Positions 1-5,065 of a stretch of DNA of 6,263 nt are shown here, piece by piece (position 1 is the first letter of the stretch; each line of letters opens with the position of its first letter). This DNA is from Treponema sp. (GTDB taxonomy: Bacteria; Spirochaetota; Spirochaetia; Treponematales; Treponemataceae). Location of the stretch: NCBI GenBank assembly GCA_012799545.1, contig JAAZLA010000180.1, positions 1-6,263 on the forward strand. Reading direction: 5' to 3'. The notes beneath the pieces were generated by a model, which saw nothing but the letters and a program-made list of their open reading frames with translations, did no database searches and was not told the DNA's origin. The position numbers were made by a program, and so were the translations under genes.

Positions 1-618
1 AAATGGGTTCAGGCAAAGGAAGTAAAAGATATTTCCGGCTTTACACATGGTGTAGGTTGGTGTGCTCCCCAACAAGGTGCATGTAAACTAACCCTCAATG
101 TGAAAGATGGTATTATTCATGAGGCACTTATCGAAACTTTAGGCTGTTCAGGGATGACCCACTCAGCCGCAATGGCGAGCGAAATTTTAATCGGCAAAAC
201 AATTCTTGAAGCTTTGAATACCGACTTGGTATGCGATGCTATCAATACCGCTATGAGAGAACTTTTCTTACAAATAGCGTACGGGCGCACACAGTCAGCC
301 TTCTCAGAAGGTGGACTCGTTGTTGGTGCTTCTCTCGAAGATTTAGGGAAGGGCTTACGAAGCCAAGTGGGAACTATGTTTGCAACTTCAAAAACTGGTC
401 CTCGCTATCTTGAAATGGCAGAAGGCTATGTCGAGCAAGTCGCTCTCGATGCTGATGGTGCAATCATCGGATACAAGTTTGTAAACTTTGGTAGAATGAT
501 GGATGAAATAAAAAAAGGCGTCGATGCACAGAAAGCACTTGAAAAAGCTCGTGGAACCTATGGTCGCACTACTGAAGAAGATGGTGCGGTTCGCTTTATC
601 GATCCCCGCAAGGAATAG
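1..618 (+). CDS. NifU-like iron-sulfur cluster assembly scaffold protein, 5' end missing
   Basis: The reading frame is open from the first base, so the start lies outside the window; 205 residues are visible before TAG at 616-618. A GTG at 100 is in frame but internal, because clear family sequence (GFTHGVGWCAPQQGACKLTL) precedes it. The fragment resembles the NifU/IscU N-terminal scaffold domain, which holds a nascent Fe-S cluster on cysteines in the cytoplasm. The segment GCSGMTHSA (fragment residues 48-56) followed by EILIGKTILEAL matches the scaffold pattern of a glycine-cysteine pair, a small-residue helix and an IGKT-type turn. Cysteines are at fragment positions 21, 28, 49 and 78. The spacing differs from classical NifU, so which of them bind a cluster is uncertain. 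The last 90 or so residues do not resemble the NifU ferredoxin or C-terminal domains. The gene is 12 bases upstream of the GGGtGRT gene and probably shares its operon. The family call is fairly sure; the exact role is inferred. Confidence 0.8.
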   Translation, partial: KWVQAKEVKDISGFTHGVGWCAPQQGACKLTLNVKDGIIHEALIETLGCSGMTHSAAMASEILIGKTILEALNTDLVCDAINTAMRELFLQIAYGRTQSAFSEGGLVVGASLEDLGKGLRSQVGTMFATSKTGPRYLEMAEGYVEQVALDADGAIIGYKFVNFGRMMDEIKKGVDAQKALEKARGTYGRTTEEDGAVRFIDPRKE

Positions 619-630
619 TGAGGTATATGT

Positions 631-1632
631 ATGGCACAATTTGAAAGCTATGAACGCCGTGAAAAACAAATTCTTGCGGCATTACATAAATATGGTATTT
701 CATCAATCGATGAAACAAAAACAATCTGCGACGAAAAAGGCGTAGATGTTATAAAACTCGTAGAATCAATACAGCCTATTTGCTTTGAAAACGCAAAATG
801 GGCATACACTGTTGGTGCTGCGATGGCTATTAAAAAAGGCTGCAAAACAGCGGTAGAAGTTGCAAATGTTCTTGGTGAAGCATTGCAAGCTTTTTGTATT
901 CCCGGCTCTGTTGCCGAAGATCGAAAAGTTGGCCTTGGACATGGAAACCTTGCAGCGATGCTCTTAAGCGATGATGCAAACTGTTTTGCCTTCCTTGCAG
1001 GACACGAATCATTTGCCGCAGCAGAAGGTGCAATCGGTATTGCTCGCTCTGCAAACCGAGCACGAAAAACTCCCTTACGAGTTATTTTAAACGGACTTGG
1101 AAAAGACGCAGCACAAATTATTAGCCGAATAAACGGCTTTACCTATGTTGAAACAAAGTTTGACTATGCAACAGGTAAGGTTGCGGTCGTAAAAGAAATT
1201 CCGTATTCAAAGGGAGAGCGATCAAAGGTAAAATGCTACGGCGCAGACGACGTTCGAGAAGGTGTGGCAATCATGCACCTAGAACACGTTGACGTATCGA
1301 TTACTGGAAACTCAACCAACCCAACCCGATTCCAACACCCCGTTGCAGGAACCTACAAAAAAGAATGCATTGAGCAAGGGAAAAAATATTTTTCAGTTGC
1401 TTCCGGCGGTGGAACAGGTCGAACACTTCACCCCGACAACATGGCAGCAGGACCAGCCTCATACGGCTTAACTGACACCATGGGACGAATGCACTCCGAT
1501 GCACAGTTTGCAGGAAGCTCCTCTGTACCAGCCCACGTAGAAATGATGGGACTCATTGGTATGGGTAACAACCCAATGGTTGGCGCCTCCGTTGCAGTTG
1601 CTGTTGCAATCGCAGAAGCAATGAATGCCTAA
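631..1632 (+). CDS. GGGtGRT family protein, function unknown
   Basis: This complete 333-residue protein carries the motif that names the family: GGGTGRT at residues 259-265. A highly conserved-looking C-terminal block follows (TLHPDNMAAGPASYGLTDTM, then a Met/Gly-rich stretch and an Ala/Val-rich last helix). No signal peptide is seen, and the hydrophobic stretches are short and Ala/Gly-rich, so the protein is probably cytoplasmic. Cysteines are at 33, 51, 71, 89, 118, 202 and 246; there is no CxxC pair typical of a ferredoxin. Other glycine-rich segments are GLGHGN (101-106) and NGLGKD (154-159). The start is ATG 631, with GTGAGG (619-623 region) about seven bases upstream; an ATG at 627 is out of frame. 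The gene follows the NifU-like gene by 12 bases and is closed by a strong terminator, so the two form the end of an operon. The family is uncharacterised. The link to Fe-S metabolism comes from the neighbour alone, and the glycine motif might bind a phosphate or cofactor, which is a guess. Confidence 0.9.
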   Translation: MAQFESYERREKQILAALHKYGISSIDETKTICDEKGVDVIKLVESIQPICFENAKWAYTVGAAMAIKKGCKTAVEVANVLGEALQAFCIPGSVAEDRKVGLGHGNLAAMLLSDDANCFAFLAGHESFAAAEGAIGIARSANRARKTPLRVILNGLGKDAAQIISRINGFTYVETKFDYATGKVAVVKEIPYSKGERSKVKCYGADDVREGVAIMHLEHVDVSITGNSTNPTRFQHPVAGTYKKECIEQGKKYFSVASGGGTGRTLHPDNMAAGPASYGLTDTMGRMHSDAQFAGSSSVPAHVEMMGLIGMGNNPMVGASVAVAVAIAEAMNA

Positions 1633-1637
1633 TACCC

Positions 1638-1680
1638 TTAGGAGAAGCTCGATTCATTTCAGCTTCTCCTAATTTTTTTT
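1638..1680 (+). terminator. Intrinsic (Rho-independent) terminator after the GGGtGRT gene
   Basis: A perfect 12-bp stem has its arms at 1638-1649 (TTAGGAGAAGCT) and 1661-1672 (AGCTTCTCCTAA), with an 11-base loop. The 3' arm runs directly into eight T residues (1673-1680). The stem begins five bases after the stop codon at 1630-1632. This should end transcription of the NifU-like/GGGtGRT operon and insulate the restriction genes downstream. On the opposite strand the stem has no comparable T-run, so it is probably one-directional. Confidence 0.93.
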
Positions 1681-1765
1681 ATTGTAGTACTTTTATTTCT
1701 AAAATTTCATCCAAGACATTTTATTTTCTCATCAAATACCTTCCCGATTTTAATTCTGCATATCC
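1681..1765. other. AT-rich intergenic spacer without recognisable feature
   Basis: These 85 bases between the terminator and the G-rich tract are AT-rich and hold no open frame with a ribosome-binding site, no convincing hairpin and no RNA gene that I can recognise. The segment may contain upstream promoter elements for the restriction genes, but nothing in it is specific enough to name. Confidence 0.5.
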
Positions 1766-1832
1766 AGGTGAATTGTGATAGAATGGAGAGAGGGGAAGTG
1801 GGGGGGTGGGAAGAGGGAAGAGAGGTGAAAAA
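1766..1832 (+). other. C-free, purine-rich tract with G-quadruplex motif
   Basis: For 67 bases the + strand has no C at all, and from about 1780 to 1832 it is almost entirely A and G. It contains four G-runs: 1792-1795, 1800-1806, 1808-1810 and 1815-1817, with loops of four, one and four bases. This satisfies the common G3+N1-7 pattern for a G-quadruplex on the strand that matches the hsdR transcript. The seven-base G-run could also vary in length by polymerase slippage. It lies about 170-200 bases upstream of the hsdR start. The sequence pattern is certain; any structure or effect on expression is inferred. Confidence 0.6.
1776..1784 (+). promoter_or_regulatory. Possible extended -10 promoter for hsdRM
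   Basis: TGATAGAAT fits an extended -10 element (TG, one base, then TAGAAT, five of six matches to TATAAT). The best -35 candidate at the right distance is poor (around 1755-1760), which an extended -10 can tolerate. If used, transcription would start near 1791, at the beginning of the G-rich tract, giving a leader of about 200 bases ahead of hsdR. This is a consensus match only. A second TAGAAT at 1963-1968 lies so close to the Shine-Dalgarno site that it would leave almost no leader, so it is less likely. Confidence 0.25.
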
Positions 1833-1854
1833 CAACTCTGGAAAATGAACTAGC

Positions 1855-1865
1855 CGCAAATTGCG
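1855..1865. repeat. Short palindrome CGCAA-A-TTGCG
   Basis: A perfect 5-bp inverted repeat around a single central A. The size and symmetry would suit a small dimeric DNA-binding protein, but a palindrome this short can occur by chance. It is the first of three inverted repeats within 61 bases upstream of hsdR. No regulator gene is visible in the window. Confidence 0.35.
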
Positions 1866-1877
1866 ACCGGTTTGAAA

Positions 1878-1890
1878 GAATTAAAAATTC
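1878..1890. repeat. Short inverted repeat GAATT-AAA-AATTC
   Basis: A perfect 5-bp inverted repeat with a three-base AT spacer, directly adjoining the larger hairpin at 1891. In AT-rich DNA this is weak evidence alone; it is listed because it sits in a cluster of inverted repeats. Confidence 0.3.
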
Positions 1891-1915
1891 AGTTGTTCGG
1901 GATTTCCGAACAACT
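1891..1915. repeat. Perfect 10-bp inverted repeat (hairpin) upstream of hsdR
   Basis: The arms AGTTGTTCGG (1891-1900) and CCGAACAACT (1906-1915) are exact reverse complements around the five-base loop GATTT. As RNA this would be a stable hairpin, but no T-run follows on either strand, so it is not a standard intrinsic terminator. The 3' arm sequence AACAACTCT (1909-1917) is repeated exactly at 1831-1839. That allows the upstream copy to pair with the left arm (seven bases) as an alternative fold. It could be an operator, an mRNA leader structure or a dispersed genomic palindrome; the sequence does not decide between these. Confidence 0.65.
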
Positions 1916-1975
1916 CTTGACGATTGTGCAAAATTTTGATCGCTTTTATGAAAAAAATAAGGTAGAATTATACGG

Positions 1976-1983
1976 AAAGGGGA
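1976..1983 (+). promoter_or_regulatory. Ribosome binding site of hsdR
   Basis: AAAGGGGA lies seven bases before ATG 1991 and pairs with the anti-Shine-Dalgarno sequence. An in-frame TGA at 1988-1990 sits immediately before the ATG, so no longer hsdR start is possible. Site and stop together fix the start. Confidence 0.8.
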
Positions 1984-1990
1984 AAGCTGA

Positions 1991-4900
1991 ATGAAGTTTA
2001 ATGAAGATTCAAGAGTAAAAATTCCCACTATACTGCATTTATGTAGGTTGGGGTATAGTTATCTTTCGCTGAAAGATGCTGTTTGGGATACTGAAACAAA
2101 TATATTTACTGAAATTCTCAAAGAATCTATTTGCAGAATAAATCCTGGTTATGATAATGACCAAGCAGAAAGACTTTTAGTAGACACGACCTTATTATTA
2201 GACAATGAGGACTTAGGAAAAGCTTTTTACGAAAAACTTACCAATAAATCGGGAGTAAAGCTCATTGACTTTGATAACTTTGACAACAATTCTTTTCATG
2301 TGGTAACAGAGCTTCCATACAAAAATGGTGAAGAAGAATTTAGACCCGATATAACACTTTTAGTCAATGGAATGCCTTTGGTATTTATCGAAGTAAAGAA
2401 ACCAAATAACCGAGACGGCATTATTGCAGAACGAGAGCGCATCAATAAACGCTTTCAAAACAAGAAATTTAGAAAATTTGTCAATATCACTCAGTTGATG
2501 ATTTTTTCTAACAATATGGAGTACGACATTGAAGATATTGAGCCCTTACAAGGAGCTTTTTATGCTTCACCTTCTTATAAACAAGCAATTTTCAACTACT
2601 TCAGAGAAGAAGAAAACCTAGATTTTGCTACTTTGCTACTGGCAGAAAATGACGAACTAGAAAACATCGTTTTAAAGGACAACAATTTGGCTATTATCAA
2701 AAATTCACCTGAGTTTTTGACCAATAAGGATATCAATACCCCAACAAACCGAATTGCAACTTCACTTTTGAGTAGAGAAAGATTAGCCTTTATCTTAAAA
2801 TACGCAATTGCCTATGTAGATGAAGCCAGTGGCACTGAAAAACATATCATGCGATATCCACAGTTATTTGCTACAAAAGCTATTGAAAAGAAGTTGGAAA
2901 AAGGAGAAAAAAAAGGCATTATTTGGCATACACAAGGGAGCGGAAAAACTGCTCTAGCTTATTATAATGTGCAATACTTAGTCGATTATTTTCAAAAGAA
3001 AGGAATGATTCCTAAGTTTTATTTTATCGTAGATCGCCTGGATTTACTGATTCAAGCCAAAAGAGAATTTACCGCTCGTGGACTTATGGTGTATATCGTA
3101 GATTCAAAAGATGATTTTGTAAAATCTATCAAAGCCATTACAGCCATTTATAATCATTCAGGTAAACCGGAAATTACAGTTGTAAACATTCAAAAATTCA
3201 GTGAAGATGCCCAAGTAGTAGAATCAAAGGACTACGATATAAATATTCAGCGAGTTTATTTTTTAGATGAAGTACATAGAAGCTATAATCCCAAAGGTAG
3301 TTTTTTAGCCAATTTAAACCAGTCGGACACAAATGCAATAAAAATCGGACTTACTGGAACGCCTTTGATTTCTAAAGACTATTATTCTAAAGATTTATTT
3401 GGTGATTATATTCATAAATATTACTACAACGCTTCAATCGCCGATGGCTACACTTTGCGTCTTATTCGCGAAGAAATTGCAACTGATTATAAAGTAGTAC
3501 TGAAAGAAGCTTTGGACAAAATCAAGGTGCTAAAAGGTGATATTGAAAAGAAAAAGGTATTTGCTCATCCTCGTTTTGTAGAACCGATGTTGGATTATAT
3601 TGTCAAAGATTTTGAAAATAGTCGTTTGACTTTTTCGGATGCAAGTATTGGCGGAATGGTTGTTTGTGATAGTTCAGACCAAGCAAAAGAGATGTTTGAA
3701 ATCTTCAATGAGAAATATGCTTTAAATTATTCCATATCGAATGATTTACAAAATGCGGCTGATCCTGAACCCGATTACGATGAAAAATCAAAAGCTAGCC
3801 ATCAAGTAAAAACAGCTGCCCTCATTCTACACGATGTAGGCACAAAAGAAGAACGAAAAGATCTCGTAGAAAACTTTAAAGAAGGTAATATTGATTTTTT
3901 ATTTGTCTATAATATGCTCTTAACTGGTTTTGATGCTAAACGCTTAAAAAAACTTTATATTGGTCGAGTTGTCAAAAGTCACAATCTTTTACAAACGCTT
4001 ACGAGGGTAAACAGAACCTACAAGAATTTTAGATATGGATATATAGTGGATTTTGCAGATATCAAAGCAGAATTCGATGCAACCAATAAAGCTTATTTTG
4101 ATGAATTGCAAGCTGAACTGGGCGATGAAATGGAGTTTTATTCTAATCTCTTTAAATCGAAAGAAGAGATCGAAGAAGAAATTGCCGATATCAAAGAGAT
4201 ACTTTTTCATTTTAACACCACCAATGCAGAAATTTTTTCACAGCAAATAAGCCAAATACAAGACAGGGAAGAAGTTTTGCGTATCAAAAAAGCTTTGGGC
4301 AATGCGAAAAGCTTGTACAATTTGATTCGATTATTTGGTCATGTTGAATTATTGGATAAAATTGATTTCAAAAAACTCGGGCAGCTTTACCGTGAAACAG
4401 AAAATCATTTAGCCTTGCTCAATACACAAGAGGCACTTAAAAACAACATCGATAACACCAATTTATTGAATGTGGCTTTGGAAGATGTGTTGTTTCATTT
4501 TACGAAAATATCAGAAGAAGAGTTGCGACTGGCAGATGACCTCAAAGATGCTTTGCGTAAAACAAGAGAAACTTTGGCTAGTAATTTTGACAAAAAAGAC
4601 CTAGAATTTATTTCACTCTATGAAGAATTAAAACGCTTGTTCGAAAAGAAAAATCTAGACGAAATAACACAAGATGAAATGCGACAAAATATAGGAGCGC
4701 TTAGTCAAATTTATGAAAAGATAAAAGAGTTAAATCGACAAAATAATTTACTAAAAGAGAAATACAATAACGATCCAAAATATGCCCGTATTCATAAACG
4801 ACTTATTGAAAAAGGCACTATTAGCAAAAAAGAGAGTCAGATTTTTGAAGCCCTAATGAGCTTGAAGCAAGAGGCTGATTTGCAAGTATTACAAAATACG

Positions 4901-5065
4901 CGCTTATTGGAAAATGAAAGTTATTTTAGTCGTGAAATGTTACGGCTAGTGATAGATCAATTTAAAAACAAAAATAAATTTACGCTAAACGCAGAAACTT
5001 CCAAGTATATCAACAACTTGGTGGTAAATGAATATCTCAATGAATTTTATGGGAGAGCAATGTGA
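1991..5065 (+). CDS. hsdR: Type I restriction enzyme, R (endonuclease/translocase) subunit
   Basis: This complete 1024-residue protein is close in length to type IC R subunits such as that of EcoR124I. It forms the restriction complex with HsdM and HsdS, pumps DNA using ATP and cuts it far from the recognition site. The N-terminal nuclease shows the PD-(D/E)xK core as D120 and E134-V-K136 (RPDITLLVNG, then FIEVKKP). The SF2 helicase motor follows: Walker A HTQGSGKT (313-320, K319), motif II DEVH (426-429), motif III TGTP (455-458), motif V LLTGFDA (643-649) and motif VI QTLTRVNR (668-675). From about residue 700 the protein is charged and helix-rich, as expected for the part that docks on the methylase. 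No frameshift or missing core motif is seen. The N-terminus (MKFNEDSRVKIP) is typical of the family, and an in-frame stop just upstream supports this start. The stop overlaps the hsdM start by four bases. It appears AT-richer than the genes to its left. Confidence 0.97.
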   Translation: MKFNEDSRVKIPTILHLCRLGYSYLSLKDAVWDTETNIFTEILKESICRINPGYDNDQAERLLVDTTLLLDNEDLGKAFYEKLTNKSGVKLIDFDNFDNNSFHVVTELPYKNGEEEFRPDITLLVNGMPLVFIEVKKPNNRDGIIAERERINKRFQNKKFRKFVNITQLMIFSNNMEYDIEDIEPLQGAFYASPSYKQAIFNYFREEENLDFATLLLAENDELENIVLKDNNLAIIKNSPEFLTNKDINTPTNRIATSLLSRERLAFILKYAIAYVDEASGTEKHIMRYPQLFATKAIEKKLEKGEKKGIIWHTQGSGKTALAYYNVQYLVDYFQKKGMIPKFYFIVDRLDLLIQAKREFTARGLMVYIVDSKDDFVKSIKAITAIYNHSGKPEITVVNIQKFSEDAQVVESKDYDINIQRVYFLDEVHRSYNPKGSFLANLNQSDTNAIKIGLTGTPLISKDYYSKDLFGDYIHKYYYNASIADGYTLRLIREEIATDYKVVLKEALDKIKVLKGDIEKKKVFAHPRFVEPMLDYIVKDFENSRLTFSDASIGGMVVCDSSDQAKEMFEIFNEKYALNYSISNDLQNAADPEPDYDEKSKASHQVKTAALILHDVGTKEERKDLVENFKEGNIDFLFVYNMLLTGFDAKRLKKLYIGRVVKSHNLLQTLTRVNRTYKNFRYGYIVDFADIKAEFDATNKAYFDELQAELGDEMEFYSNLFKSKEEIEEEIADIKEILFHFNTTNAEIFSQQISQIQDREEVLRIKKALGNAKSLYNLIRLFGHVELLDKIDFKKLGQLYRETENHLALLNTQEALKNNIDNTNLLNVALEDVLFHFTKISEEELRLADDLKDALRKTRETLASNFDKKDLEFISLYEELKRLFEKKNLDEITQDEMRQNIGALSQIYEKIKELNRQNNLLKEKYNNDPKYARIHKRLIEKGTISKKESQIFEALMSLKQEADLQVLQNTRLLENESYFSREMLRLVIDQFKNKNKFTLNAETSKYINNLVVNEYLNEFYGRAM
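5062..5065 (+). promoter_or_regulatory. GTGA stop-start overlap coupling hsdR and hsdM
   Basis: The hsdM start GTG (5062-5064) overlaps the hsdR stop TGA (5063-5065). The purine-rich GGGAG at 5051-5055, inside the last hsdR codons, is spaced six bases from the GTG and can act as its ribosome site. In the hsdM frame a TGA at 5041-5043 closes any start further upstream, and the first downstream ATG (5194) would remove 44 residues of the conserved N-terminal domain. Ribosomes finishing hsdR probably restart directly on hsdM. Confidence 0.8.

Noticed and set aside
100..618. A separate 172-codon gene starting at GTG 100
   Set aside because: The same frame is open back to base 1 and the upstream residues are typical scaffold sequence, so this GTG is internal to a gene cut by the window edge.
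388..669. Open frame of 93 codons on the - strand across the NifU-like/GGGtGRT junction
   Set aside because: It is antisense to two recognisable genes and has no family resemblance or convincing ribosome site.
1917..1949. A promoter made of TTGACG (1917-1922) and TTTTAT (1944-1949)
   Set aside because: The -35 match is good but the spacing is 21 bases, too long for a normal sigma-70 type promoter, and TTGACG overlaps the edge of the hairpin. No good -10 exists at 16-18 bases.
1681..1990. A small RNA, tRNA or CRISPR array in the gap before hsdR
   Set aside because: No cloverleaf, no regularly spaced repeats and no promoter-terminator pair were found. The hairpin at 1891-1915 lacks a T-run.
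1750..2028. A 92-codon open frame on the - strand across the intergenic gap and the start of hsdR
   Set aside because: It overlaps the hsdR start and its ribosome site. Its composition simply reflects the purine-rich tract read backwards (Ser, Phe and Pro runs), and it matches no family I recognise.
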